From Pseudomonadota bacterium (GTDB taxonomy: Bacteria > Pseudomonadota > Gammaproteobacteria > Steroidobacterales > Woeseiaceae), in NCBI GenBank assembly GCA_027621915.1, contig JAQCAD010000018.1:1-57441 (forward strand): a stretch of 57,441 nt of DNA. Reading direction: 5' to 3'. Below the pieces are notes generated by a model. The model ran no database searches and was not told where the DNA came from. It saw only the letters and a program-made list of their open reading frames with translations. The position numbers and the translations under genes were made by a program. Shown piece by piece: positions 17,768-26,498 of the stretch (its first letter is position 1; the number at the start of each line of letters is the position of its first letter).

Positions 17768-19780
17768 ATGAAAAAAAAGACGCTGGTCGTTTCCGTTGCA
17801 GTCGTACTCATTTTGCTGCTGCCATTTTTGGGCGGGTCAGCGATTTGGTATCTCGGTGGGGCACACGGGCTTGATGTAAACGGTACGGCGAAGCGGGTCG
17901 GGCGCCCTGAAAATTCGATCAGCGTCGGCGATGGCTGGAGTTCCTATGGCGGCGATGCAGGCGGCCATCGATACAGCGATGCTGCACAGATAACCATTGA
18001 GAACGTCGACACGCTGGTGCCGGCCTGGGAATACCGGACGGGCGACCTCGTTGACAAGGCGGCTGCGATGAGCCGCGCGGCGACTGAAGGAACACCAATT
18101 CTGGTCGAAGATTCTCTTGTGTTCTGCACACCGTTCAACGAAATCATTGCCCTCGATCCGGGAACCGGTTTGGAACGCTGGCGATTCGACCCGGAAATTG
18201 ACCTCGATCAGCGACCGGCCAACCAGTTCGTTTGCCGCGGCGTCAGTCATTGGCAGGATGCTGACAGCGAGGCCGATTGTTCCAGTCGAATATTAATGGG
18301 CACAAACGATGCGCGGCTTATCGCAGTCGATGCAAGAACCGGGCAGCGCTGTCAGTCCTTCGGAACCGACGGCCAGGTTCGCATTGATCCAGGGATGGCG
18401 TTGTGGTGGCCAGGTGAATTCCAGATCACGTCACCGCCGGCGATTATCGGCGACACTGTCATCGTAGGATCCGCGATCAGTGACAACGCGCGCGTCGCTG
18501 CCCCGAAAGGGTCGGTACGTGCATTCGACGCCCGCACCGGCGAGCCGCGATGGGATTTCGATCCCGTTCCTCGTGGTGAAGGAGATCCTGAAAGATCGGA
18601 CTGGCAAGGTGATGGGCCACCGACGGAAGGTCATGCCAATGTCTGGGCGCCGATGTCAGTCGATCCCGAGCGTGGCCTCGTGTTTCTCCCGACGTCCAGC
18701 CCGAGCCCGGATTTTTACGGTGGGCTTCGCCCCGGCGACAATCGCTACGCTAACTCGGTCGTCGCGCTCAATGGAACGACGGGCGAGGTCGTGTGGAGTT
18801 TCCAGACTGTCCATCATGATGTCTGGGATTACGATGTGCCGGCACAGCCGGGTCTATATACGGTTTGGCGGAATGGGAAACTACATGACGTCGTCGCCCA
18901 GGTTACGAAGACCGGTTTCGTTTTCGTGCTCGACAGGGACACGGGCGAAGCTTTTCTGCCCATCGAGGAACGGCCTGTGCCTCAGGACGGCATCCAGGGT
19001 GAAATACTGTCGCCAACTCAACCTTTTCCTGCAATCACGCCACCCATCGTGCCAAACGTGGTGTCGGCGGACGATGCATTTGGAATTACCTGGTTCGACA
19101 AACACGAGTGTCGCAAGCTGATCGAAAATTCTCGCGCACAGGGGCTGTTCACACCGCCGTCGACGCAAGGAACGATTCTGCTGCCCTTTACCGGTGGCGG
19201 CGCGAACTGGGGCGGCGCAGCGTATGATCCTGAACGCAATCTGCTGGTGGTCAACATGAGCAATATCGCCCACCACGTGCAGTTATTCCGTTCCGACAAT
19301 CTTGAGCAGATGCGCGAAGTCTTTCACGATCAGGAAGTGTCGCCGCAGGAAGGCGCGCCCTACGGAATGAAACGGGAGACGCTGATGTCGTCACTCGACC
19401 TGCCTTGCACGCAGCCTCCGTGGGGGATCATAGCCGGCGTCAATCTCGATTCCGGTGAGGTTGTCTGGCGAAAGACTATTGGAACGACTGAGGATCTGTC
19501 CTTCGCACCGGGGATGAAACTTGGCACGCCGACTTTCGGCGGACCGATGATCACCGCGACGGGTGTTGTATTCATCGGTGCCACGATGGATCACTACCTT
19601 CGGGCCTTCGACGTCTCGAACGGAGAGGAATTGTGGCGGGGCCGCTTGCAGTCACCAGCCATGGCAACACCGATGAGTTACGAATGGAAAGGCCGGCAGT
19701 ACGTCGTGATCTATGCCGGCGGCAACGCCCGCACCGGAACGAAACTGTCAGACCGTCTCGTTGCTTTTGCTCTCCCCTGA
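17768..19780 (+). CDS. Membrane-anchored PQQ-dependent dehydrogenase (quinoprotein)
   Basis: This 670-residue protein has a hydrophobic N-terminal anchor (about 5-28) and an eight-bladed propeller. WSSYGGDAGGHRYSD opens the domain, HHDVWDYDVPAQPG carries conserved acidic residues near the cofactor, and the end reads YVVIYAGGNAR. This pattern is that of glucose/quinate-type quinoproteins rather than methanol dehydrogenases. No cytochrome c domain is fused and only one N-terminal helix is seen, not the five of E. coli Gcd. Electrons may therefore pass to a separate carrier, perhaps the preceding lipoprotein (inference). No pqq synthesis genes are in the window. GGGTGGG lies just before the ATG. 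The substrate, an alcohol or sugar, is unknown. Confidence 0.87.
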   Translation: MKKKTLVVSVAVVLILLLPFLGGSAIWYLGGAHGLDVNGTAKRVGRPENSISVGDGWSSYGGDAGGHRYSDAAQITIENVDTLVPAWEYRTGDLVDKAAAMSRAATEGTPILVEDSLVFCTPFNEIIALDPGTGLERWRFDPEIDLDQRPANQFVCRGVSHWQDADSEADCSSRILMGTNDARLIAVDARTGQRCQSFGTDGQVRIDPGMALWWPGEFQITSPPAIIGDTVIVGSAISDNARVAAPKGSVRAFDARTGEPRWDFDPVPRGEGDPERSDWQGDGPPTEGHANVWAPMSVDPERGLVFLPTSSPSPDFYGGLRPGDNRYANSVVALNGTTGEVVWSFQTVHHDVWDYDVPAQPGLYTVWRNGKLHDVVAQVTKTGFVFVLDRDTGEAFLPIEERPVPQDGIQGEILSPTQPFPAITPPIVPNVVSADDAFGITWFDKHECRKLIENSRAQGLFTPPSTQGTILLPFTGGGANWGGAAYDPERNLLVVNMSNIAHHVQLFRSDNLEQMREVFHDQEVSPQEGAPYGMKRETLMSSLDLPCTQPPWGIIAGVNLDSGEVVWRKTIGTTEDLSFAPGMKLGTPTFGGPMITATGVVFIGATMDHYLRAFDVSNGEELWRGRLQSPAMATPMSYEWKGRQYVVIYAGGNARTGTKLSDRLVAFALP

Positions 19781-19893
19781 TTGCGATCGCCATCAGTTTT
19801 GTCGGCGACAGGAATTTAACGGCCGTCCCTATTCAATTTCGATCTGACATCGACGTATCCATTCATGCTCTGCGTGACAAGCGAGGTGTAGGG

Positions 19894-19995
19894 ATGCGAG
19901 CGAAATCAATTTTTGCAGTTTTGTTGTTATCCGGCTGTGCGACCGGTATCGATCGGCCGGTTCCTGCCGGCCAGGAAAAAATGCCGGGCCCTTAA
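19894..19995 (+). CDS. Very small lipoprotein (33 residues)
   Basis: The frame from ATG 19894 encodes 33 residues: a short signal peptide (MRAKSIFAVLLLSGC) with a good lipobox, LLSGC, giving a mature lipopeptide of about 19 residues rich in Pro and Gly and ending KMPGP. GGTGTAGGG precedes the ATG. It has the size class of entericidin-like lipoproteins, but no sequence match is claimed. It lies 113 bases after the PQQ dehydrogenase. A second tiny frame begins 11 bases after its stop. Confidence 0.55.
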   Translation: MRAKSIFAVLLLSGCATGIDRPVPAGQEKMPGP

Positions 19996-20006
19996 GGGTT
20001 GAGCGG

Positions 20007-20171
20007 TTGGGCGTGATGACCAGCGAGGACGTACCGACCGCCTCCCGGTGCGGTATGAAGCAAGTGAACGGGTGCACAGACCCGCGCGGTGGTGACAGCT
20101 GTCGCTGTTATCACGTGCACGAGGCGCAAAATATGATCCAGCGGCTGGTGAGCCGGGACCGGATGCGCTGA
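20007..20171 (+). CDS. Candidate small Cys/His-rich protein (54 residues)
   Basis: A frame from TTG 20007 (AAGGG eight bases upstream, overlapping the lipoprotein stop), or from ATG 20016, runs to TGA 20169-20171. The product has four cysteines (15, 23, 32, 34) and a CRCYHVH segment (32-38) in which Cys, Cys, His and His alternate, which looks metal-binding. A basic helix (MIQRLVSRDRMR) ends it. No signal peptide is present. I know no family for it, and no comparison was possible, so it may be a chance frame. It occupies half of the 323-base gap before the sigma factor. Confidence 0.35.
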   Translation: MGVMTSEDVPTASRCGMKQVNGCTDPRGGDSCRCYHVHEAQNMIQRLVSRDRMR

Positions 20172-20231
20172 GCTGTGAGGCATCCGCAGGTTTGGCTTGC
20201 CGGCCAGGCGTACAATGACCCGGTCACCGCA

Positions 20232-20301
20232 GTCTGCCTTTGGTTCCCAGTGGCCTGATTTCGACCGATTTTTCCGCTACGTCGGGTCAAACAAGGCAGA
20301 C
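20232..20301. repeat. Spaced inverted repeat in the leader of the ECF sigma gene
   Basis: GTCTGCCTT (20232-20240) and AAGGCAGAC (20293-20301) are perfect inverted copies separated by 52 bases. The right arm ends three bases before the AGGGAG Shine-Dalgarno. In RNA it could form a long-range stem; in DNA it could be a two-site operator. Nine-base arms at this spacing can occur by chance. Confidence 0.4.
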
Positions 20302-20318
20302 ACAGGGAGATGGTCGGC

Positions 20319-20939
20319 ATGGCGATTTACTTGGATGATAAAAGACTTGTAAAACAGCTACTTGAGGGCGACAAGCGAGCCTTCGACAGCTTTTTTGACG
20401 AGAATTTTGCGCGCCTTTACCGGTTTGCGATCGCCCGGATGCCCGATGATCCGCAGGCGGCCAGGGACGTGGTGCAGGTGACGCTGACCAAGGCATTACG
20501 AAACATGCATACGTTCAGGGCCGAATCGGCGCTGTTTACGTGGCTGTGTGCAATTTGTCGAAATGAACTCAGCGACTGGCTGGCCCAACACGCGCGCTAT
20601 CGCGAGCACATTGTCCTGACCGAAGACTTCCCCGAGGTACGGGCGGCGGTCGATTCGTTTCATGCGCCGGACAGCGGCAACCCCGAAGAAAACTACAAGC
20701 GTGCGGAAAAGATTCGCCTGATACAGGTGGCACTGGATCGTCTTCCTGCCAACTACGGAAACGTGCTGGAGTGGAAGTACATCGAGGGAAGATCGATCAA
20801 CGAGATATCGGACGAACTGGCAATCGGGCCGGAGGCAACACAGTCGTTACTCGCGAGAGCGAAGCGCGCTTTCGCTGAAGTTTATTCCACAATGACAACC
20901 GCGCTCGAGGGCGATGGAGACGGACTGGTGCAATCATGA
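20319..20939 (+). CDS. ECF-type RNA polymerase sigma factor (FecI-like circuit)
   Basis: This 206-residue protein has sigma region 2 (FDENFARLYRFAIARM, then ARDVVQVTLTKAL and TWLCAICRNELSDW) and region 4 (LPANYGNVLEWKYIEG, then INEISDELAI). It has no extra C-terminal domain. The start is ATG 20319, with AGGGAG nine bases upstream; ATG 20310 abuts that element. The FecR gene starts at the sigma stop codon (ATGA overlap), and a TonB-dependent receptor follows. This is the standard layout of a cell-surface signalling circuit, in which ligand binding at the receptor releases the sigma factor through FecR. Confidence 0.9.
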   Translation: MAIYLDDKRLVKQLLEGDKRAFDSFFDENFARLYRFAIARMPDDPQAARDVVQVTLTKALRNMHTFRAESALFTWLCAICRNELSDWLAQHARYREHIVLTEDFPEVRAAVDSFHAPDSGNPEENYKRAEKIRLIQVALDRLPANYGNVLEWKYIEGRSINEISDELAIGPEATQSLLARAKRAFAEVYSTMTTALEGDGDGLVQS

Positions 20940-21952
20940 ATACGCTTGGAGAAGGGCTCCCTGCAAACGCTGATGATTCGGTTGAGCAGGCCGTTGAACG
21001 GATTCTGGGCAGGGCATCGCCTCGGCCAACGCCAACGGCTGAAGAAACGCAGGTCGTGCGCGACAACGTTCACGCAGAATGGCGCGCGGTGACGAACAGG
21101 CGCAAAACCAAACGTCACCTCATTTCCTGGTCGATAGCGGCGTCCGTCCTGCTGGTCTTATTCGCCGGGTTTAACGCGGTTCGTATGAATGGAATCGCCG
21201 AAATTCCGGTCGCGTCTGTCGGCAAGAGTTTCGGATCGATCTATATGCTGGGCGAAAACTCAGAGCTTCTTGAACGCAATAACGTCAATGTCGTCGCCGC
21301 CGGGCAAACGATTATTACGGATGCGGACTCGGGGATCGCAGTAGCCTGGGCGGAGGGTGGTTCACTCAGGATTGATGCGGACACGCGCGTGGAATTTCTC
21401 GGGCGAGATTCAATATTTTTGCGATCCGGTCGTGTCTATTTTGATTCGCAACCGGATGGCTTGAACGGCACGGCCGCTACGGAGGCCAGACTGACGATCA
21501 TGACAGACTATGGCTCGGTGACGCACGTGGGTACGCAATACATGGCCCGTGCTGATGCGCGCACACTCACGATCAGCGTGCGCGAAGGCGAGGTACGGCT
21601 CGAGAGTCTGTCATCTATCGAATCGGCGTCCGGGGGCCAGCAAATGCAACTCAGGGATGGCACGACAGTAAGCGTCGTGAACATCAAACCCTATGGTGAC
21701 CATTGGCAATGGATCGAGAAGACCTCTCCTGCCGCCGTGGTCGACGGCAGATCGGTTCACGAATTTCTGGCCTGGGTCAGTCACGAGACCGGTATGAAAC
21801 TGCAGTATTCCGATGAAAGTATCCAAACCCGCGCGATGGAGGAACTACTCAAAGGTACGGTTGATACCGATCCGACCAGCGCGTTGCGGATCTGGATGCC
21901 AACCACAGATTTCGAATGGGAAATAGACGACGGGATAATTCTCGTCAGGTAA
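20936..21952 (+). CDS. FecR-family transmembrane sigma regulator
   Basis: This 338-residue protein has a short cytoplasmic N-terminus (1-60), one membrane helix (about 62-82), and a FecR beta domain (about 110-225, with VAWAEGGSLRID and YGSVTHVGTQYMAR). The C-terminus (about 275-338: SVHEFLAWVSHETGMKLQYS, then GTVDTDPTSALRIW) resembles the STN/secretin short domain. FecR proteins hold the cognate sigma factor at the membrane and contact the receptor's signalling domain in the periplasm. The start overlaps the sigma stop by four bases, indicating translational coupling. Confidence 0.88.
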   Translation: MNTLGEGLPANADDSVEQAVERILGRASPRPTPTAEETQVVRDNVHAEWRAVTNRRKTKRHLISWSIAASVLLVLFAGFNAVRMNGIAEIPVASVGKSFGSIYMLGENSELLERNNVNVVAAGQTIITDADSGIAVAWAEGGSLRIDADTRVEFLGRDSIFLRSGRVYFDSQPDGLNGTAATEARLTIMTDYGSVTHVGTQYMARADARTLTISVREGEVRLESLSSIESASGGQQMQLRDGTTVSVVNIKPYGDHWQWIEKTSPAAVVDGRSVHEFLAWVSHETGMKLQYSDESIQTRAMEELLKGTVDTDPTSALRIWMPTTDFEWEIDDGIILVR

Positions 21953-21974
21953 AACCTGCAAGAAAACGACTCAA

Positions 21975-24557
21975 ATGCAAAGCATTAGAACCAGGTCGCA
22001 CTTAGCCTTTGCGCGGGGATGCCAGCGTATGCAACAGGCCTGTGTAATCATTTTTTGCATATTCTCAGCGATAGCTCAGGCTGCGGAAACCGACGCGCCA
22101 CGTTATCAAGGCCGGCTCGTTTCCGCTGTCATCGACGAATTTCGCATGGCCGGTCATCCGTTTGCGTACAGCACCAGCCTGGTTACTGGTGACCTTGTTG
22201 TTCTGACAGAACCAGCCGCGAGCGAGCCCCGGTCGCTGATCGATGAGATTCTCGCACCGCACAATCTGACGTTGAAGACTGAAGCAGGCGTATTCCTGGT
22301 CGTCCGCGCAACTCGAGCTGCTGTGAGTAATGGAACGATTCTGGTGGTGGTCTCCGCCCGTGGCAGCGGGGACGCAATTGAAAACGCGTCGCTGACAGTC
22401 ACGCCGACTTTGATGAATGCCGACAACCATGCCTCAGGCGTTTTTCACTATAGGCAGGTCGCTCCCGGGAGATATCAATTTACAATCAGCGCTAACGGGT
22501 ACATGACAGTCATCCGCGAGATCGAATTGCCTCCGGGCGAGAACGAAGTAATAAGAATCTCGCTGCGAGAATCAAAGCCGGCGATTGAGACGATTACAGT
22601 GTCCGCAAGTCGTTACGATATTTCCCGTGACATCGCATCATCCAGGTTTTTGCTCGATCAACTCGCGATACACAACATGCCGGACATCGGTGATGATCCC
22701 ATACGAATCACGCAACGCTTGCCGGGCGCTGCTGCCAGTGGCGCATCGGCAAAGACACACTTTCGCGGTGGCACTGACGGAGAGATCGGCGTCATGCTGA
22801 ACGGCCAGTGGCTTTTCGATCCGTTCCATATCAGAGATTACCAAAGCATATTCAGTGCGATCGATTCCCGGGCGATTTCCGGCGTGGAAGTCTATACGGG
22901 CGGATTCCCCGCGCAATACGGTGACCGGATGAGCGGTATGGTATTGATGGAATCAATGGAGTTGACGCAGCAGCGGCATACCGAGATCGGTGTCAGTGTA
23001 TTCAATTCTTCCTTTTTGACATCCGGCACTGAAGGCGATATGCGTTGGCTCTTCTCGGCGCGTCGCGGCAATCTGGATCTTGTCATTAACCCGAAGTTTG
23101 GCGAGCCCTCTTACTACGATGTGTTTGGTGAATTGGCTTTTGACTTGTCGCCCGATACAACGCTTTCGTTTAATGCGTTGTATGCGGATGATCGCGTGCG
23201 TGTACGCGTCGAAACCAATCTCGATGAAATTGAAGAAGTTCAAAGCACGACACGAAACGCGCAATTCTGGGCAAAGCTGGAAAGTCGCTGGTCAGAGTCG
23301 CTCAGCAGCAATACCATGCTTTCAGTAACGTCCTATGACAATCTTCGAAACGGATTTACGAACGATATTGAAAAAATCGTTTCGACAGTTCGGGATGATC
23401 GGCATATCGAGCAATTCGGAATTCGCCAAGATTGGACGTGGACTCCTACCGAGGGACATGTGCTGCAGTGGGGTCTCCAGGCGACGACGAGCGAGGCAAC
23501 TTATGATTACGCAGGCAGCGCCGATTACTACGGCCTCCAGGCACTGTTTGAGAACGCACCGACCTCGCAGACTCGTGCGCTAAGTGCGGCACCTGAGGGC
23601 GGAAATTTCGCGCTGTATGTCTCCGATCGCTGGAGATTGACGCCGCGGACAATATTTGAATGGGGTCTCCGCTGGGACGACCAGACATACACGGATCTTT
23701 CTTCCGATTCGCAATTGAGTCCACGCTTCAACCTGTTATATGCCCTTAGTCAGAAAACGGAATTGCGTCTTACATGGGGTCGATACCACCAGTCGCAGGC
23801 CATTCACGAGTTACAAATCGAAGATGGCGTGAGCAATTTTTGGCCGGCGCAACGGTCGGATCACATTATTGCCGGCATCCGCCATTTGTTTGGGGATGAC
23901 ACCGCTCTTCGGCTTGAGTTGTTTCACAAGGACATGAGCCGGGTGACGCCTCGCTTCGAGAATATTTACAATCCGCTGGGCCTGATTCCGGAATTGCAAC
24001 CAGACCGGGTTCGCCTTGATCCAAGCAATGCAAAATCATCTGGTTTGGAGATTTCGCTGGACCGGTCGAAACGCGAATGGACCTGGTGGGGAACCTATAC
24101 GCTGTCGAAAGTGACGGACCACATTGACGGAAGGGACGTACCTCGTAGCTGGGATCAACGACACGCTTTTCAGGGTGGAATTTCTTGGTCGAACAAGATC
24201 TGGTCGGCCGCAGCTGCAGCCAGCATACATACAGGATGGCCGGCCACCGATCTGTCTTTCAGGCAATCGGGAACGGATGCTAATGGCGAGCCGGTATACG
24301 TTGTCACGCCCGGTCCGCGAAACGAACTGGTCCTCCCGACGTTTGCAAGCCTGGACCTTCGTTTGAGCAGAACTTTCGATGTCCGTCGCGGATCGTTGAT
24401 GGCTTTTGTGGAAATTTCCAACACGACGAACCGGCGCAATGTTTGTTGTCATGACTGGGACATCGATGAGGAATCCACTGACGAATTTGCGCTCGAGCGA
24501 AGCCTGGACTTCTGGTTGCCGTTGCTTCCGGCAGTCGGCGTGTTGTGGGAGTTTTGA
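21975..24557 (+). CDS. TonB-dependent receptor with STN signalling domain
   Basis: This 860-residue outer-membrane receptor has a signal peptide (cleavage AQAAE near 37-41), an STN domain (about 42-105), a carboxypeptidase-regulatory-like beta domain (about 115-205), a plug (about 220-340) and a barrel ending VLWEF with the usual terminal Phe. The STN domain marks it as a transducer for the adjacent FecR/sigma pair. The ligand cannot be read from sequence; no iron or siderophore gene is close. An internal ATG (22029) gives a more compact signal peptide and is an alternative start. The glycosyltransferase gene converges two bases after the stop. Confidence 0.9.
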   Translation: MQSIRTRSHLAFARGCQRMQQACVIIFCIFSAIAQAAETDAPRYQGRLVSAVIDEFRMAGHPFAYSTSLVTGDLVVLTEPAASEPRSLIDEILAPHNLTLKTEAGVFLVVRATRAAVSNGTILVVVSARGSGDAIENASLTVTPTLMNADNHASGVFHYRQVAPGRYQFTISANGYMTVIREIELPPGENEVIRISLRESKPAIETITVSASRYDISRDIASSRFLLDQLAIHNMPDIGDDPIRITQRLPGAAASGASAKTHFRGGTDGEIGVMLNGQWLFDPFHIRDYQSIFSAIDSRAISGVEVYTGGFPAQYGDRMSGMVLMESMELTQQRHTEIGVSVFNSSFLTSGTEGDMRWLFSARRGNLDLVINPKFGEPSYYDVFGELAFDLSPDTTLSFNALYADDRVRVRVETNLDEIEEVQSTTRNAQFWAKLESRWSESLSSNTMLSVTSYDNLRNGFTNDIEKIVSTVRDDRHIEQFGIRQDWTWTPTEGHVLQWGLQATTSEATYDYAGSADYYGLQALFENAPTSQTRALSAAPEGGNFALYVSDRWRLTPRTIFEWGLRWDDQTYTDLSSDSQLSPRFNLLYALSQKTELRLTWGRYHQSQAIHELQIEDGVSNFWPAQRSDHIIAGIRHLFGDDTALRLELFHKDMSRVTPRFENIYNPLGLIPELQPDRVRLDPSNAKSSGLEISLDRSKREWTWWGTYTLSKVTDHIDGRDVPRSWDQRHAFQGGISWSNKIWSAAAAASIHTGWPATDLSFRQSGTDANGEPVYVVTPGPRNELVLPTFASLDLRLSRTFDVRRGSLMAFVEISNTTNRRNVCCHDWDIDEESTDEFALERSLDFWLPLLPAVGVLWEF

Positions 24558-24559
24558 GT

Positions 24560-25117
24560 TCATCGCATAAACGCCGGTACCTGCCAGGTTTCGGCAGCTC
24601 GTTCGTAAACCCGCAAGTGCTTTGCAGCCACTCGATTGCCCAGCAATTCGAAATCCGCCCCGGATTCGCGAGCTATATCCGCGATTACATCAACCCGGGT
24701 GTTCGTGTTTCCGGTCAGTGCAGCGCGTGCGGCATCTCTTGAGCAGCAGATCAGGCTTGCGGCGCGACTATTGATCGAACGTGAAAGCGGACTGCCGGAC
24801 AGTTTCCCTGCACCACGCCGCGTCAGCACGTACGGTATCGACCTGGTCAGTGTGAGCAACAATCCTGACCGGGCGCTCCTGTCGTTGTGAACATGTACGA
24901 CATCAACAGCTGGCATCAGGCAGTAGGCGATGACCGGCGACCCGGTCACCGGGCCAAGCGTTACATTTTTGTATATGGCGACACGTCGCGCGAGTGCATG
25001 GTTGCGCACGATGACGTGTTGGTTGACGCCTTGCCGATCGAGCGCCTCGACTAACGCAACAAAATGCTCGCCAGTACCGTTGAACGACCTGGCAAGGTTG
25101 ACGTGACCAATAACCAT
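24560..25117 (-). CDS. Glycosyltransferase family 4-like protein lacking the catalytic C-terminal domain
   Basis: This 185-residue protein matches only the N-terminal acceptor-binding Rossmann half of GT4 enzymes: a Gly-rich start (SFNGTGEHFVALVEALDRQG), VDVVHVHNDRSARSG and PYVLTRRGAGK. After DVIADIARES, where the second Rossmann domain should begin, it jumps to GNRVAAKHLRVYERA, which resembles the terminal helix of full-length GT4 proteins. The donor-nucleotide-binding domain is therefore missing without a visible frameshift. It could be an internally deleted relic or a stable single-domain protein. The start ATG at 25117 has a purine-rich GAAG upstream. Confidence 0.6.
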   Translation of the reverse strand: MVIGHVNLARSFNGTGEHFVALVEALDRQGVNQHVIVRNHALARRVAIYKNVTLGPVTGSPVIAYCLMPAVDVVHVHNDRSARSGLLLTLTRSIPYVLTRRGAGKLSGSPLSRSINSRAASLICCSRDAARAALTGNTNTRVDVIADIARESGADFELLGNRVAAKHLRVYERAAETWQVPAFMR

Positions 25118-25183
25118 TGCAACTTCTGCTTCTTCGCCTATGACATATAGTTAGACGAGCGTTACAGCGAAAGTCGGTCGATC

Positions 25184-25211
25184 AGTGGTTTCACATCCAC
25201 TCAAGATGTGA
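25184..25211 (+). promoter_or_regulatory. Two overlapping, mutually exclusive hairpins in the aminotransferase leader
   Basis: AGTGG (25184-25188) can pair with CCACT (25197-25201). Alternatively TCACATC (25191-25197) can pair with GATGTGA (25205-25211). The arms share base 25197 and interleave, so only one hairpin can form at a time. They lie 38-66 bases before the ATG. No T-run follows, so a classical attenuator is unlikely; a translational switch or chance are both possible. Confidence 0.3.
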
Positions 25212-25249
25212 TTGACTAGACAGGTCATTCACCACTACGCCGACCCATC

Positions 25250-26479
25250 ATGTTCAAAGACCTCTGCAATTATGCCAACGATCCGATTGAGGCACTTTTC
25301 AAACGCCTCGCTGACGATACTGATCCGCACAAAATCGACCTGGGAATCGGTGTATTCCGGGACGACTCGGGAAGGGTCCCGGTCATGCAATCCGTTCGGC
25401 TGGCAGAACAGCAGTTATTTGCGAGGGACTTGCCGAAGTCCTATATGTCGCCACTCGGCAACGCGGACTACTGCCGTGATATGGAACGCCTGGCCTTCGG
25501 GCCCGATCATCCTGTGCTCGCTGACGGCCGGATTATCTCGGCACAAACACCCGGTGCAGGAAGTGCGCTTCGTGCCGGCGCCGAACTCGCCCATAGCCTT
25601 TCGCCGGATTCGGTCGTCTGGGTGTCCGAGCCGGTATGGGGACATCAACTCGAGTTTTTCGAAAAAGCCGGTGTGCAGATCAGAAAGTACAGATACTACG
25701 ACCAACTGAATTCAGTATCGCAGTTCGAAAAGATGCAGGAGGACTTGCGGGCGATGAAGGCCAATGATCTCTTGCTCTTGCACGGTTGTTGCCACAACCC
25801 GACAGGACACGACCTCAACATCGATCAGTGGCGAATTGTGGCCGAACTGACCGTCAGCACCGGGGCGGTTCCCTTCGTAGATGTCGCATACCAGGGATTC
25901 GGTGCGGGTATTGAAGAGGACGTCGCTGGGATGCGTCTTCTGGCCGAAATCGTGCCGCAGATGTTGCTTACCGTTTCGTCGTCCAAGTCTTTCGGTATTT
26001 ATCGGGAACGTGCGGGTCTTCTGTCGGTGATCGTGTCACCGGACGCCAAAGACAAGGAAAGTGTACGGCGCAAGCTTCGCGACACTGTACGGCAGTTGTA
26101 CTTCATGGCACCCGATCACGGCGCGGCAGTCGTGCATGAGATTCTGTCGACACCCGAACTTGAGAAACTGTGGCGGCAGGAACTCAACGCGATTCGACAT
26201 CATGTCGTCAATATGCGTGGCGCGTTACGAAAGTCGATAGAAGCGGCGAACCCGGATTTCGATGCTTCATTCCTCGTGACGCAAAAAGGCATGTTTTCCT
26301 GCCTCCCAATCAGCGACGATGAGCAACGACTGATCGAGCAGCAATTCCACATCTATATGTTGCCAAATGCTCGCGTAAACGCCGCGGCGATGAATGACAC
26401 GCAGTCCGCAACACTTGCGGAGGCGTTTGCATTCGTCAGAGCGCGGCGCCACGCAAGAGCAAAACAGGCCTCAGCGTAA
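25250..26479 (+). CDS. Aromatic/aspartate amino-acid aminotransferase (class I, TyrB/AspC group)
   Basis: This 409-residue PLP enzyme has HGCCHNPTGHD (179-189, Asn-Pro active-site loop), VDVAYQGFGAG (211-221, with the Asp that pairs with the pyridine nitrogen and its Tyr) and the Schiff-base Lys246 in SSSKSFGIYRERAG. The group transfers amino groups between aspartate or aromatic amino acids and 2-oxoglutarate. The exact substrate cannot be fixed by eye. The ATG has no good Shine-Dalgarno, and the leader carries two competing hairpins. It heads a five-gene run with the rhomboid protease and modABC. Confidence 0.9.
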   Translation: MFKDLCNYANDPIEALFKRLADDTDPHKIDLGIGVFRDDSGRVPVMQSVRLAEQQLFARDLPKSYMSPLGNADYCRDMERLAFGPDHPVLADGRIISAQTPGAGSALRAGAELAHSLSPDSVVWVSEPVWGHQLEFFEKAGVQIRKYRYYDQLNSVSQFEKMQEDLRAMKANDLLLLHGCCHNPTGHDLNIDQWRIVAELTVSTGAVPFVDVAYQGFGAGIEEDVAGMRLLAEIVPQMLLTVSSSKSFGIYRERAGLLSVIVSPDAKDKESVRRKLRDTVRQLYFMAPDHGAAVVHEILSTPELEKLWRQELNAIRHHVVNMRGALRKSIEAANPDFDASFLVTQKGMFSCLPISDDEQRLIEQQFHIYMLPNARVNAAAMNDTQSATLAEAFAFVRARRHARAKQASA

Positions 26480-26498
26480 GACCTGCTGATCTCAGGCG

